Below, piece after piece: positions 14,089 to 23,912 of a stretch of DNA of 38,639 nt (the stretch's first letter is position 1; every line of letters begins with the position of its first letter). The notes under the pieces are model-generated. The model made no database searches and was not told the DNA's origin. It was given only the letters and a program-made list of their open reading frames with translations. The position numbers were made by a program, and so were the translations under genes. The stretch spans positions 1 to 38,639 of IMG/VR virus record IMGVR_UViG_3300043449_001264, one strand, 5' to 3'. The DNA comes from a virus.

Positions 14089-15566
14089 TGAAATCGCCCA
14101 TCCTCGGCGCCGCCTACGTTGCTCGCAGCATCAACGCTGCGGACAACCGGCTTATTAACATGTACCCGGAGTCGACTCCGGACGGCGGCAAGACGGCGGC
14201 GTACTTCCAGCGGGTGCCGGGAATTTCAGGCATTTTTCCGCTAGGCGGCACCGGCAGCGTTCGCGGCATGTGGGTTGTGAAGGGCGTGCTGTACGCGGTT
14301 GTCGGCACGCGGTTCATATCGCTAACAGGCATTGGCACAAGTATCGTCACGCCCACTACTATCAGCTCCAGCATCTCTGGCACCGGGCCTGTCAGCATGG
14401 TGGACAACGGCATACAGATCTTCATCGCCACCAACCCAGACGGCTACATCTACAACATCAACACGACGGCGTTTGCAAAGATTGGCGATCCCGACTTTCC
14501 AGGCGCTGTTACCGTGGGCTACGTCAACGGCTACTTTGTGTTCAATGAGCCAAACAGCCAGCGCGTGTGGGTAACGGAACTGTTTGATGGCACCAGTGTC
14601 GATCCGCTGTCGTTTGCGAGCGCCGAAGCCTCGCCAGACAACGTGGTGTCGCTGATTGTCGACCACAAAGAAATCTGGATTTTCGGCAACAACTCGACCG
14701 AGGTCTGGTACGACGCCGGTCAGCCAGACTACCCGCTTGCCCCCATCCAAGGCGCGTTTTTGGAGACGGGGTGCGCTGCGCCGTACTCGGTTGCCAAGAT
14801 GGACAACAGCGTTTTCTGGCTGTCGGCTGATGCACGCGGTTATGGCATGGTCTATCGTGCTCGCGGCTACCAGCCGCAACGCATCTCGACGCACGCGATC
14901 GAATACGCTATCCAGACGTACTCAACGATCTCGGACGCCATCGCCTACACCTATCAGCAAGACGGCCACTTTTTCTATGTGCTGACATTTCCCACTGCCA
15001 ACGTCACGTGGGTCTATGATGCGGCCACCAACATGTGGCACCAGCGCGGCTATATATCTAGCACTACCGGCGAGCTAAACCGTCACACGCCAACTTGCAT
15101 GGCAACGCTTGGTACGCGCGTATACGTAGGGCATGACACTGAGCCTGAGATTGGCTACTACGATTTCTCGTACGTCAATAATGAATTTACCAACGCACGT
15201 AAGCAGGTGTGGCTGCGGTCGTGGCGGGCGTTGCCGTCAGGCGAGAACACGCTAAAGCGCACAGCCCAACACAGTCTGCAACTTGATTGCGAGGCGGGCA
15301 CGTCTTCGGTGGCCGTGGCCAGCACCACTGGCGCTGCGTCGGAAATGCTTGCCAGTCTGCGCTGGTCAGACGACGGCGGGCATACGTGGTCTAACCTCCA
15401 CACTGTGTCGATGGGCTATGAAGGCCAGACCGGCCAGCGCGTGATCTGGCGCCGGTTGGGCATGACCACCAAGCTGCGCGATCGCGTCTATGAGGTCAGC
15501 GGATCTGGCTTTGGTAACGTCGCCATCATGGGCGCCGAGTTGCTGGCGAGCGGCACCAATGCCTAA
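14088..15566 (+). CDS. P22 gp10-like packaged-DNA stabilisation protein
   Basis: The 492-residue protein (P22 gp10: 472) forms the second ring of the short tail below gp4. It has the family's start (SPILGAAYVARSINAADNRLINMYPE) and beta-propeller-like body, with LIVDHKEIWIFGNNSTEVWYD in the middle and GQRVIWRRLGMTTKLRDRVYEV near the end. It overlaps both neighbours, as expected in a tail assembly block. Confidence 0.9.
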   Translation: MKSPILGAAYVARSINAADNRLINMYPESTPDGGKTAAYFQRVPGISGIFPLGGTGSVRGMWVVKGVLYAVVGTRFISLTGIGTSIVTPTTISSSISGTGPVSMVDNGIQIFIATNPDGYIYNINTTAFAKIGDPDFPGAVTVGYVNGYFVFNEPNSQRVWVTELFDGTSVDPLSFASAEASPDNVVSLIVDHKEIWIFGNNSTEVWYDAGQPDYPLAPIQGAFLETGCAAPYSVAKMDNSVFWLSADARGYGMVYRARGYQPQRISTHAIEYAIQTYSTISDAIAYTYQQDGHFFYVLTFPTANVTWVYDAATNMWHQRGYISSTTGELNRHTPTCMATLGTRVYVGHDTEPEIGYYDFSYVNNEFTNARKQVWLRSWRALPSGENTLKRTAQHSLQLDCEAGTSSVAVASTTGAASEMLASLRWSDDGGHTWSNLHTVSMGYEGQTGQRVIWRRLGMTTKLRDRVYEVSGSGFGNVAIMGAELLASGTNA

Positions 15567-16455
15567 TATCACGCGCATCCCCGCGCAACGTGTGCCGGTT
15601 ATCGAAGGACCGGACAACACTATGCAGCGGGAGTGGTACCGCTTCTTCAACAACTCGTTCACGCTTTTGGGGCTGGGGCAGAATCAGTTCACGCTGGAAG
15701 ACTTGCAGGTCGGGCCAGCGTCGCAGACACCCCATGTTCGACAGCCCATCTACGGCGCGTTTCAAGACAACACAAACCAGCTTGACGGCTCTGCTACGTC
15801 AGTCTATCCGGTTCGTTACGACACGACGGACTATAGCAGCGGCGTGCGGGTGTCGTCAGATGCCGCAGTGTTCACAGGCACAATCGATGACGGCGCTGGC
15901 GCATCCGGTACCGTACTGACCGTGACGTCAGTAGCGTCGGGCACGATTACGCTGGGCATGGTGCTGACCGGCACCGGCGTCACCAACGGCCAGCATGTTA
16001 TCGCGTACGGCACGGGGTCCGGGGGCGTCGGGACGTACACGGTCAGTGATGCGCAGTTGCTGACAAGCCGCACGTTCACGGGCACGCTGATTTCCAAGCT
16101 GATTGTTGACAATCCTGGCATGTACAACTTTCAGTTCAGCATCCAGTTTGCCAACACATCGGCTACTGAGTACGACATCGAGCTGTGGTTTCGCAAGAAC
16201 GGTGTAGACGTCCCAAAAAGTAATAGTCAATACACAATCCCCAACAGGCACGGCGGCACAAACGGACACCTGATTGCAGCGTTAAACTATGTGATTGACA
16301 TGGCCGCCAACGATTACATGGAGCTGATGTGGTGGTCGCAAAACTCATCGGTCTACATTGAGGCGCAGGCAGCCAAAACCGGCCCTGACCGCCCGGCTAT
16401 TCCGTCGGTCATCATGACGGTATCGTACATGTCCAGTCCGACAATCATCGCGTAA
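15559..16455 (+). CDS. Virion protein with C-terminal jelly-roll domain
   Basis: It has 298 residues from the ATG at 15559, which overlaps the gp10-like stop; earlier in-frame starts lie inside that gene. The N-terminus (MPNITRIPAQRVPVIEGPDN) and MQREWYRFFNNSFTLLGLG are typical of a tail-attachment peptide. The C-terminal half (about 185-298) resembles TNF/C1q-like sandwich domains: GMYNFQFSIQFANTSATEYD and MELMWWSQNSSVYIEAQAA. It probably belongs to the tail tip or fibre. The role is inferred from position and fold cues. Confidence 0.72.
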   Translation: MPNITRIPAQRVPVIEGPDNTMQREWYRFFNNSFTLLGLGQNQFTLEDLQVGPASQTPHVRQPIYGAFQDNTNQLDGSATSVYPVRYDTTDYSSGVRVSSDAAVFTGTIDDGAGASGTVLTVTSVASGTITLGMVLTGTGVTNGQHVIAYGTGSGGVGTYTVSDAQLLTSRTFTGTLISKLIVDNPGMYNFQFSIQFANTSATEYDIELWFRKNGVDVPKSNSQYTIPNRHGGTNGHLIAALNYVIDMAANDYMELMWWSQNSSVYIEAQAAKTGPDRPAIPSVIMTVSYMSSPTIIA

Positions 16456-16464
16456 AGGTTTGTC

Positions 16465-17958
16465 ATGGCAACCATTGCACCAGTATTCAAGTTTCAATTT
16501 TTGGACGGCAACGGCAATCCGTTGACGGCTGGCAAGCTGTACACCTACTTCAACGGGACTACCGTACCCCGTACGACGTACACGACCGCCGCAGAGACGA
16601 CGCCCAACACCAACCCGATCATTCTTGATTCCGCAGGCCGCGCTGACATCTTCTTGACGGCTGGGGTAGCGTATAAGTTTGTACTTGCTAACGCAGGCAA
16701 CGTCACGCAGTACACCGTCGACAACATTACTTCAGCCGGTACGATGTCGACGCAGAATTCTAATTTTGTCACCATCACGGGCGGCACAATCAGCGGCGTC
16801 ACCATCACCGGCCCGATCACGGGTGACGTCACTGGCAACTTGACGGGCAACGTCACTGGCAACCTGACCGGCAATGTGACGGGCGGCGCCATCGTCGGCG
16901 AGTCGTACAACGGCGGTCAGCTTGCGGGTCTGCGCAACAAGATCATCAACGGTGCGATGGAGATCGCTCAGCGCGGCACTTCGTTTACGGTTAACACCGG
17001 GTTCGGCGCTAATTACACGCTTGACCGATATTCGCGTATTGCGGTGACTTCAGCGGTTGTGACCGTTACGCAAGCTTCCGATGGCCCGGCCAGCGAGCCG
17101 ACGCTTCCGTACAGCCTCCGTTGTACTGTGGCTACCGCTGACCCCACTGTCACCGCGTCAGAACTTTGGACGTTGCTTCAAAAAATTGAAGGATATTCTG
17201 CGCGCGATCTTATCGGCAAAACTTTCACGCTTTCGTTTTGGGCTCGGTCGGCTAAAGTTGGCACGCATTGCGTGGCGTTTTATAACAACGACTACCCCAG
17301 TGCTGACCGTTACTACGTGGCGGAATACAACATCTCTGTTGCAGATACGTGGGAGTATAAAGAGATTACGGTTATCGGTGGCTTGATTACCGCTGGGACT
17401 TGGGATTGGACCAACGGAAGCGGGTTGACTGTAGGCTGGACGCTCTATTGCGGCACGACCCGGCAAGGCGTAGCGGGCAGTTGGCAGTCTGGCTGGGCGC
17501 TAGCCACCTCTTCGCAAGTTAACGTGCTGGACACCATCGGCAACATCTTTGCGATTACAGGCGTGCAACTGGAAGTTGGCAACACACCTACGCCGTTTGA
17601 GCACCGCCCGTTTGGCGTAGAACTAAGCATGTGCCAGCGGTACTATGAGAAATCGTTTCCGTACGCAACCGCACCAGCGCAAAACGTAGGGTCAGCCCTT
17701 GGTGCTGCATACGCTACCGGCCAAGTGCTTAACCAAGCGTTTTCCACTGCGGTGACGTTTGCTGCTTCTAAACGATCGGCGCCGACGATTACTACTTACG
17801 CGCCCGACGCGGCGTCTGCAAACTGGTCAACCAACACCACTACACCAACTGCTTCGACTGCAAACATCGGCGATTCAGGGTTTGCGTTGCTGGGCAATGT
17901 AACTGTGACCGCAGGCAACGGTTACTCGATCCACTGGCAGGCTAATGCGGAGCTTTGA
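16465..17958 (+). CDS. Third tail fibre-like protein, VTGN repeats and binding domain
   Basis: The 497-residue protein starts [20 protein letters not shown], an attachment domain seen in many podovirus fibres. Residues 105-140 carry repeats of GNLTGNVT that probably form a triple-stranded fibrous shaft. Next comes [20 protein letters not shown], a common linker to a carbohydrate-binding-module-like domain (about 155-390), ending in a beta-rich tip. It likely binds host surface polysaccharide. It ends two bases before a small accessory gene. The repeat DNA is listed separately. Confidence 0.8.
   Translation: MATIAPVFKFQFLDGNGNPLTAGKLYTYFNGTTVPRTTYTTAAETTPNTNPIILDSAGRADIFLTAGVAYKFVLANAGNVTQYTVDNITSAGTMSTQNSNFVTITGGTISGVTITGPITGDVTGNLTGNVTGNLTGNVTGGAIVGESYNGGQLAGLRNKIINGAMEIAQRGTSFTVNTGFGANYTLDRYSRIAVTSAVVTVTQASDGPASEPTLPYSLRCTVATADPTVTASELWTLLQKIEGYSARDLIGKTFTLSFWARSAKVGTHCVAFYNNDYPSADRYYVAEYNISVADTWEYKEITVIGGLITAGTWDWTNGSGLTVGWTLYCGTTRQGVAGSWQSGWALATSSQVNVLDTIGNIFAITGVQLEVGNTPTPFEHRPFGVELSMCQRYYEKSFPYATAPAQNVGSALGAAYATGQVLNQAFSTAVTFAASKRSAPTITTYAPDAASANWSTNTTTPTASTANIGDSGFALLGNVTVTAGNGYSIHWQANAEL
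16828..16890 (+). repeat. 24-bp in-frame repeats in the fibre gene
   Basis: Units begin at 16828, 16852 and 16876 (last partial), each encoding about VTGNLTGN. The third position varies between copies, showing that the protein sequence is kept. Such repeats can expand or contract by slippage and change shaft length. Confidence 0.75.
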
Positions 17959-17960
17959 CC

Positions 17961-18098
17961 ATGTACCAACTGACACAGCAAGCCGTTCGCCGTATCAGTG
18001 ACGGCGCTTGGATTCCGATGGACCCCGCCAACCGCGATTATCAAGAGTATTTGGCGTGGGTAGCCGAGGGCAACCAGCCGTTGCTTGCCGAGGACTGA
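17961..18098 (+). CDS. Small fibre-associated protein, 45 residues
   Basis: The sequence has [20 protein letters not shown] then [11 protein letters not shown], a motif common in phage tail fibre assembly or C-terminal fibre proteins. It starts two bases after the fibre stop and ends one base before the next gene. Its position suggests a fibre chaperone or cap. Too short for further assignment. Confidence 0.72.
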   Translation: MYQLTQQAVRRISDGAWIPMDPANRDYQEYLAWVAEGNQPLLAED

Positions 18099-18099
18099 C

Positions 18100-18435
18100 A
18101 TGCCCATCACCGCTAGGACGTTGGTTGAATCCAAAGCAGTTGAGCAGGTGCAGACAACGCAGTACACTGCGCCCACCACCGCTACGATCATTGACAAGAT
18201 GACCGCTATCAACTACAGCACTGCGGTCCGAACGATCAGCGTCAACATCGTACCGGCGGGGCAGACTGCGGCGAGCAGCAATCTGGTCGTGCAGAACAAG
18301 TCGCTACAGCCTGGCGAAGCGTACACATTTCCTGAGATTGCAGGGCACATCCTGACCTTGGGCGATTCCATCTCAACGCTTGGCAGTCTTGCAGCGTCTA
18401 TGAGCTTACGAGTTAGCGGTCGAGAGATCAGCTAG
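18100..18435 (+). CDS. Small beta-rich virion protein
   Basis: It has 111 residues from the ATG at 18100, one base after the preceding stop. Pattern QYTAPTTATIIDKMTAINYS and TISVNIVPAGQTAASSNLVV is that of a beta-sandwich accessory protein found in the fibre block of several phages. No motif gives a function. Confidence 0.7.
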   Translation: MPITARTLVESKAVEQVQTTQYTAPTTATIIDKMTAINYSTAVRTISVNIVPAGQTAASSNLVVQNKSLQPGEAYTFPEIAGHILTLGDSISTLGSLAASMSLRVSGREIS

Positions 18436-18444
18436 GAGAACAAA

Positions 18445-20091
18445 GTGGCTACCCGCACTCCACAGCAAGTCCGCGATTACATAGGTTATAAAGGCTATTC
18501 CTACCAGCCAGAAGGAAATTTTTATCTTCCTGAACAGGCAAGCCCAACTTTTCAGCCTGGTGGGTTCTTTTTAACCGATGACGAAAGCACACTTTTTTCT
18601 GCTGAAGACATTGCTCGCCAGTACAACATCCCCATATCAGAATTAACCGCTGCGCTTCCTTTGTTTGAAACCGCGCCAAGCTATGCTCAATCTTCCTCTA
18701 GAGGCGGCGGGTTTTTCTCACACTTAATCGGTCTTGTTACCAGTCCGTCGTTTGGATTGGCGGCGTCAGTTATAGCACCCAGTATTTTTGCCGCAGAGGC
18801 CGCTGGTGCGGCAGCAGCAGCGCCGGGTGCGACAAGCGCTGCTAACACCGGCGCAGGTCTAATTGACGCGTCGCTGGGGCAGGCATATGCGGACCTCGGC
18901 GTAGGCGCAGGCGCTCCAGCCGCTGCTGCTGCGCCTGTCGCCGTCGCTACGCCAGTTCCCACCTCGCCGCTGGCAACGATGGGCGGACCAAACATCTTGA
19001 TGGACTTCCCAGCGAACATGATCGATGCGTCGCTAGGGCAGTCCTACAACGCGCTTGGCGTAGGGGCGGGCGTTCCTGCTGCGGGCGGAATGGCGGGCTA
19101 CGGCGGCGCGGGCGACGTGTTGGCGTCCGGTAACGCGCTGACGTCAACCGCACCCGCCGCTGCGGCAAATGCTATGGCGGGCTACGGCGGCGCGGGCGAC
19201 GTGTTGGCTGCCGAAGCAGCGGGTACTGGCGCCGGTGCTGGTGCTGGTGCTGGTGCTGCCGGCACTATCAGCGGCTACGGCGGCGCGGGCGACGTTCTTG
19301 ACCCCGTAACGGGCTCCGTTATCAGTGGAGCCGACGCTGCGGCCATCACAGGCGCTGGCTTCAATCTTAGTGATTTTGCCAAACTTGCCAAAGACTACGG
19401 CGTACCATTGTCTGCGCTGGTGAGCGCTGTCACCGGCTCCCGCGCGGCCACGGACGCTGCAAACATCCAAGCAGAGTCTGCCCGTGAGGCGCGGGCGCTT
19501 GCGGAAAAGATTTTCAACGAGCAGAAGGCGCTGCAAGAGCCCTACCGCGCAGCCGGCATCACGGCGCAGAACCAGCTCCTCAACCTGCTCGGGCTGTCGG
19601 GCAACACCGCGGCGGCCGAATACGGCAAGTTCGCGCGTCCGTTTGGCATGTCAGACTTCCAAGCCGACCCAGGCTATGCGTTCCGGCTGAGCGAAGGCAT
19701 GAAGGCGCTTGAGGCCAGCCGCGCTGCGAGGGGCGGTCTGTTGTCCGGCGCTACTGGCAAGGCGTTGCAGCGCTACGGTCAAGAGATGGGCACGCAAGAG
19801 TACGGCAACGCATTCAACCGGTTCCAGACCGAGCGCGCCAATAGGCTAAACCCGCTGGCTGGTTTGATGGCGTCGGGTCAGGCGGCAGCAGCAGGCCAAG
19901 CGGCAAACGCAGGCAACTACGCTACCACAGCCGGCAACCTGACGACCGACATTGGTGCGGCGCAAGCAGCCGGCGGTATCGGTTCGGCCAACGCCATCAC
20001 CAACGCGATGAACCAGCTTGCGCGGTATAGTGCCGGGCAAAACTTGGCGAATCAGATTCGATCGTCCGTATACGCTCCGGTTATCGGTTAA
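18445..20091 (+). CDS. DNA ejection (internal virion) protein 1
   Basis: The 548-residue protein starts with GTG after TAGGAGA. Residues 1-90 are ordinary. About 95-300 are Ala/Gly-rich and hydrophobic with near-repeats (IDASLGQxY.LGVGAG twice, GYGGAGDVL three times). About 300-548 is helical (AREARALAEKIFNEQKALQE). This composition and the place after the tail genes match P22 gp7/gp20/gp16-type ejection proteins, which enter the host envelope with the DNA. Which P22 protein it matches cannot be said. The GC-poorer N-terminal part is notable. Confidence 0.72.
   Translation: MATRTPQQVRDYIGYKGYSYQPEGNFYLPEQASPTFQPGGFFLTDDESTLFSAEDIARQYNIPISELTAALPLFETAPSYAQSSSRGGGFFSHLIGLVTSPSFGLAASVIAPSIFAAEAAGAAAAAPGATSAANTGAGLIDASLGQAYADLGVGAGAPAAAAAPVAVATPVPTSPLATMGGPNILMDFPANMIDASLGQSYNALGVGAGVPAAGGMAGYGGAGDVLASGNALTSTAPAAAANAMAGYGGAGDVLAAEAAGTGAGAGAGAGAAGTISGYGGAGDVLDPVTGSVISGADAAAITGAGFNLSDFAKLAKDYGVPLSALVSAVTGSRAATDAANIQAESAREARALAEKIFNEQKALQEPYRAAGITAQNQLLNLLGLSGNTAAAEYGKFARPFGMSDFQADPGYAFRLSEGMKALEASRAARGGLLSGATGKALQRYGQEMGTQEYGNAFNRFQTERANRLNPLAGLMASGQAAAAGQAANAGNYATTAGNLTTDIGAAQAAGGIGSANAITNAMNQLARYSAGQNLANQIRSSVYAPVIG
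19090..19296 (+). repeat. Repeated GYGGAGDVL-coding segments and a 6-bp microrepeat
   Basis: Near-identical stretches of about 24-35 bases encode (M)AGYGGAGDVLA at 19090-19124, 19174-19208 and (shorter) 19273-19296. Between copies two and three lies (GGTGCT)4 coding Ala-Gly (19233-19256). The nucleotide identity of the first two copies suggests recent duplication. Confidence 0.75.
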
Positions 20092-20100
20092 GGACACATC

Positions 20101-21450
20101 ATGCCAATCCAACCCGGACTCGCGCTGCAAGTCAAAGGTCTTGAGCTGCCCGATCCGCTGGCAATGCAAGCGCAGGCCACGCAGATCCAGAACGCCCTTC
20201 AGCAACAACGCATGGGCGAGATGCAGATCCAGAACGCTATGCGCGAGCAGCGGCGCAAAGGTGAGCTTGAGAAAATTTTGGGTGGGTTTGGGCCGGAAGC
20301 TAAAGCGGCTGAAATCTCACCTGCTTTGGTGCGCGGCGGGTTCTTGACTGAGGCGCGCACTCTCATGCAGTCAGAAGCCCAGTTGGAAGAAACGCGCCGT
20401 AAGGCCCAAGAAGCCGAATACAAAGGAATGATTAGCAAAGCTGATCTTGTGGGTCGAGTGCTCGGCGCGGCTAGGGATCAAGATTCGTTTGATTTTGCGA
20501 TTAAGAAATTGTCAGAGCAGGGTATCTTCACGCCTGCCGACGTACAGTTTTTGGGGTCGACGTACGACTCGGCGCGCGTCAAGCAAATTCTCGACACCAC
20601 CATGTCGCAGAAAGATCGGCTTGAAACGGCGCTCAAAGAGCGCGCGACCGCCGCCCAAGAAGCGCAAGCTAGCGCCGCCGGCGTACGAGGCGAAGCGGCA
20701 ATGATCTCGGCGCGTGCGGCGCGAGAGCGTGCAGGGCAAGAGCGGGTGCCGGCCAGCGTACGCGAGTTTCAGGTAGTGCAAGCAATGCCAAAAGCAGAAC
20801 GCACGGCGTTTGAGGCTTTCCAAGCGGCTAAGCGTCCGACAACCACCATCAACATGCAGCAAGAATCGGCGTTGCGAAAAGAGCTTGGAGAGACTCAAGG
20901 CAAGATAGTGTCAGACGGCTATAAAGCAGCAGAAGACGCCATCTCTACGATGGACACCATCAATATTGGCCGTGATTTATTAAACAAAGGTGTGGTCACT
21001 GGTTTTGGAGCGGACTTTTTGGTCAATACCGGGCAAGCGCTTAAGCAGGTTGGAATTGATCTTAATTCAGACGCTGCTGCTAATGCGCAAACGTATGCGG
21101 CTACTTTGGCAGGCAACGTGGGTCGGCTTATCAAACTGTTTGGCGCTGGAACCGGCTTGTCAAACGCGGACCGCGAGTACGCAGAAAAAATGGCCGGCGG
21201 TAAAATTTCATTGGACGAGCGCGCTCTGCGGCGCATTTTGGACATTAATGAGCGTTCTGCGCGTAACGTCATCACTAAGCATAACGCCAACGTCGACCGC
21301 TTCAAGGCGGGCGATGAGTTCAAGATTGAGATGCCGCCCGAACGCACGTCTACGCTACCTCCGCGCGATCAGCAGGCTCTGGATTGGGCTCGCAGCAACC
21401 CAACTGACCCGCGTTCCGCGCAAATTCTTAAGCGGCTGGGGATGGAATAA
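20101..21450 (+). CDS. DNA ejection protein 2
   Basis: This 449-residue protein is rich in Ala, Gln, Glu, Arg and is largely alpha-helical, with coiled-coil stretches such as AQATQIQNALQQQRMGEMQI (25-50) and TRRKAQEAEYKGMISKADL (about 100-120). No enzymatic motif is seen. Between two other ejection-type genes, it most likely belongs to the set that forms the DNA transfer conduit. The C-terminus (DQQALDWARSNPTDPRSAQIL) is a repeat-like helix pair often found in phage internal proteins. Confidence 0.7.
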   Translation: MPIQPGLALQVKGLELPDPLAMQAQATQIQNALQQQRMGEMQIQNAMREQRRKGELEKILGGFGPEAKAAEISPALVRGGFLTEARTLMQSEAQLEETRRKAQEAEYKGMISKADLVGRVLGAARDQDSFDFAIKKLSEQGIFTPADVQFLGSTYDSARVKQILDTTMSQKDRLETALKERATAAQEAQASAAGVRGEAAMISARAARERAGQERVPASVREFQVVQAMPKAERTAFEAFQAAKRPTTTINMQQESALRKELGETQGKIVSDGYKAAEDAISTMDTINIGRDLLNKGVVTGFGADFLVNTGQALKQVGIDLNSDAAANAQTYAATLAGNVGRLIKLFGAGTGLSNADREYAEKMAGGKISLDERALRRILDINERSARNVITKHNANVDRFKAGDEFKIEMPPERTSTLPPRDQQALDWARSNPTDPRSAQILKRLGME

Positions 21451-21452
21451 TC

Positions 21453-23240
21453 ATGGCGAAATTTGACCCGGACGCTTATCTACGAGAGACTGCGCCGGCG
21501 TCTGCCGAAGCGCCAGCGTTTGACCCTGACGCTTACTTGCGCGGCGCTACGGCGCCCCCTATTGAGACATTACCTGGTCCGCGCCGCACGTACACGGCGG
21601 CTGAAGTGCCTGCCGCAGCGATCCGCAATCTTCCCGCAAGCGCCAAACAGTTTGCGACAGGCTTGTATGAGGCTGTTACAAGCCCTGTGCAAACCATCAA
21701 GACTATTGGCGACATCGGCGCTGGCGCGCTTAGAAGCGCAGTGCCTACGTCGGTGAGAGACTTTATTGATCGGTTCGACGCTGACCCCGCTAGCACGCAA
21801 CGGGCTATGGATGTCGCCAACGCCGTGGGCGGCATGTACAAAGAGCGCTATGGATCTCTTGAAGGCATAAAACGAACGCTGGCAGAAGATCCGGTTGGTG
21901 CGGCTGGCGACCTATCTACGTTGTTGACCGGAGGTGCAGGCGCAACTCGAATCGCAGCAGGTGCTGCGGGCCGAGCAGCACCGCGTGTCGCAGCGCCGCT
22001 TGCGCAAGCGGCTGGCGCTCTTGAGACTGCGGCCACAGCTACTAATCCTTTGAGCGCGGTCACCGTACCGGCGCAAGCAGCGCTTGAGCAAGTTCGCAGA
22101 GTAGCTCCGTCGCCGTTAACAGCTCAACAGCAGGCTAATCTGCCGCGCGATATGGCACTAGAACGTGCTCGCGCAGAAGGGTACATGGCGCCGCCAGGCA
22201 GCATCGACCCGGTATCAGGGCGTTTTGTATTAGCAGAGCGGATTGCCGGCAAAACATTGCTTGAGCAGATGATGTCGGTGCGCAATCAAGAAACTACCAA
22301 CAGACTTGCGCGACGTGCGGTGGGGGTTGGAGAGGACACGCCGCTAACGTCGGACGCAATGACCGCAGTTCGTCAAACTGCGGCCAGACAAGGATATGAC
22401 CCAATACGGCGTATTGGCAATGTTACGACAGACAATCAATTTATAAATGATTTAGCCAACATTGAGCAAGCGTTTACCGGCCAAGCTGCGTCTTTTCCGG
22501 CTGCTGTACCAAATACCGTACAGCAACTTGTTAACACTCATCTTGTAGGGCAATTTGACTCAGGGGACGCAATACGACGCATCCAAGATCTTCGTAATGA
22601 TGCATCAGCTAGTTTTAGGCGTAACGAACCGGATATTGGGCGCGCGCAAAGAGCTGTGGCAAACGCATTGGAAGATCAAATTGAACGGGGCATTACTGCA
22701 AGCGGTCTGCCAAATGCCACGCAGATGCTTGATGATTTTCGTGCTGCTCGCCAACGCATGGCGATCAGTCACTCAATAGAAAATGCTATCCGTGAGGGCA
22801 CAAACAACGTCAGCGCAACTAAACTTGCGAGTGACTTGCAACGCGGCAGGTACATGACTGGCGACCTGCAAAACATTGCAGAATTTGCCAGTCGATTCCC
22901 CCGCGTCTCACAACTACCGTCGCAAATTGGCACGCCAAGCTCGGGCGCTATTCTGGGCCTTGGCGGGACGCTTGGCGCTGTCACCGGCGGGCTAATGGGT
23001 GGGGCTGGTGGGGCTGCGGCTGGCGCTGGCGCCGGAGCGGCTGCCGCAGCAGTGCCTAATATGTTGTCTGCTGCTATGCGACGCTATCTAATGACGCAAG
23101 GAGCGCAACGCGCCGCGACGCCACGGTATGACCCCTTTGCGGAACGATTGGTCAGCGACATCACTGCGCGTAATGCGTTGCTGGTACAACAGACCAACGA
23201 AGCGCGTGAAGAACGTAATGCTTTGATGGGAATTCGATGA
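21453..23240 (+). CDS. DNA ejection protein 3
   Basis: It has 595 residues and starts two bases after the previous gene. The N-terminus has two FDPDAYLR repeats (residues 4-11 and 24-31), a motif common in podovirus ejection proteins. The body is helical; near residues 495-540 a Gly/Ala-rich hydrophobic stretch (LGGTLGAVTGGLMGGAGGAA) could cross a membrane. No lytic transglycosylase motif is apparent, so wall digestion is not supported. It overlaps the first lysis gene by ATGA. Confidence 0.72.
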   Translation: MAKFDPDAYLRETAPASAEAPAFDPDAYLRGATAPPIETLPGPRRTYTAAEVPAAAIRNLPASAKQFATGLYEAVTSPVQTIKTIGDIGAGALRSAVPTSVRDFIDRFDADPASTQRAMDVANAVGGMYKERYGSLEGIKRTLAEDPVGAAGDLSTLLTGGAGATRIAAGAAGRAAPRVAAPLAQAAGALETAATATNPLSAVTVPAQAALEQVRRVAPSPLTAQQQANLPRDMALERARAEGYMAPPGSIDPVSGRFVLAERIAGKTLLEQMMSVRNQETTNRLARRAVGVGEDTPLTSDAMTAVRQTAARQGYDPIRRIGNVTTDNQFINDLANIEQAFTGQAASFPAAVPNTVQQLVNTHLVGQFDSGDAIRRIQDLRNDASASFRRNEPDIGRAQRAVANALEDQIERGITASGLPNATQMLDDFRAARQRMAISHSIENAIREGTNNVSATKLASDLQRGRYMTGDLQNIAEFASRFPRVSQLPSQIGTPSSGAILGLGGTLGAVTGGLMGGAGGAAAGAGAGAAAAAVPNMLSAAMRRYLMTQGAQRAATPRYDPFAERLVSDITARNALLVQQTNEAREERNALMGIR

Positions 23241-23404
23241 TGGCATCTATGAACGAAGTGGAGGCTCGCTTGAACACGCATGAAGCGGTATGTGCAGAAC
23301 GCTGGACTGAGACGATCCTGCGCATCAAGCGGCTGGAGCATATCTTGATCGGCACCGCCGGTGCTATCATCATGCTGCTCTTGGGGCTCGTGTTAAAGGT
23401 GTGA
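23237..23404 (+). CDS. XhlA-like small membrane protein (lysis cassette)
   Basis: The 55-residue protein has a short amphipathic or coiled N-terminus (NEVEARLNTHEAVCAERWTE), the basic IKRLEHIL, then one membrane span (IGTAGAIIMLLLGLVLKV) at the C-terminus. This is the plan of haemolysin XhlA-type proteins which assist holins. Its start overlaps the preceding stop (ATGA), coupling it to the ejection gene. Confidence 0.72.
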   Translation: MMASMNEVEARLNTHEAVCAERWTETILRIKRLEHILIGTAGAIIMLLLGLVLKV

Positions 23405-23405
23405 G

Positions 23406-23912
23406 ATGCTAGACCCAATCAGTCTGTTGGCGACTGCGACTGCCGTCTTCAACGGGCTGAAGAAGGCGGTTGAGATTGGCCGAGAAGCCGAGGATGTCTT
23501 TGGCCAGCTTGGCAAGTGGGCCGGCGCCGTCAGTGACCTGCAAGAGTGGATGAACGGCGAGCAGGCCAAGCCCCCGCTCTTCAAAAAGCTCACCTTTTCC
23601 AAATCAGCCACCGTTGAGGCGTTTGACGCCTACGCCGCCCAGGTCAAGATCAAGGAAATGGAAAAGACGCTGTACCACTGGTTCCACTACGGACCGCTCC
23701 AGCACCTTGGCCGCGACGGCTACGTCGAGTTCATCCAAATGCGGCGGCGCATCAAAGAGCAGCGCGAGAAGATGATTTACGAACAGATCAGGCGGCGCAA
23801 GAAGTTCATCAAGAACGCAAGTGACGCAGGTTTGATCGCCGTTGTGGTGGCCACAGGCGCGCTGATTCTCTTTCACATCGTCATGTTCATCGTCGACAGG
23901 TGGCCGAAATGA
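23406..23912 (+). CDS. Lysis-region membrane-anchored protein
   Basis: It is 168 residues: a helical N-terminal region with LFKKLTFSKSATVEAFDAYA, a charged segment with MRRRIKEQREKMIYEQIRRR, and one C-terminal membrane span (LIAVVVATGALILFHIVMFIV). I recall similar proteins in aquatic phages but no defined role. Its place between XhlA-like and holin-like genes suggests a part in lysis, perhaps spanin-like or a holin regulator. Confidence 0.7.
   Translation: MLDPISLLATATAVFNGLKKAVEIGREAEDVFGQLGKWAGAVSDLQEWMNGEQAKPPLFKKLTFSKSATVEAFDAYAAQVKIKEMEKTLYHWFHYGPLQHLGRDGYVEFIQMRRRIKEQREKMIYEQIRRRKKFIKNASDAGLIAVVVATGALILFHIVMFIVDRWPK

Noticed and set aside
14322-14894. 190-codon minus-strand frame
   Set aside because: It is a shadow of the gp10-like gene with no start context or recognisable features.
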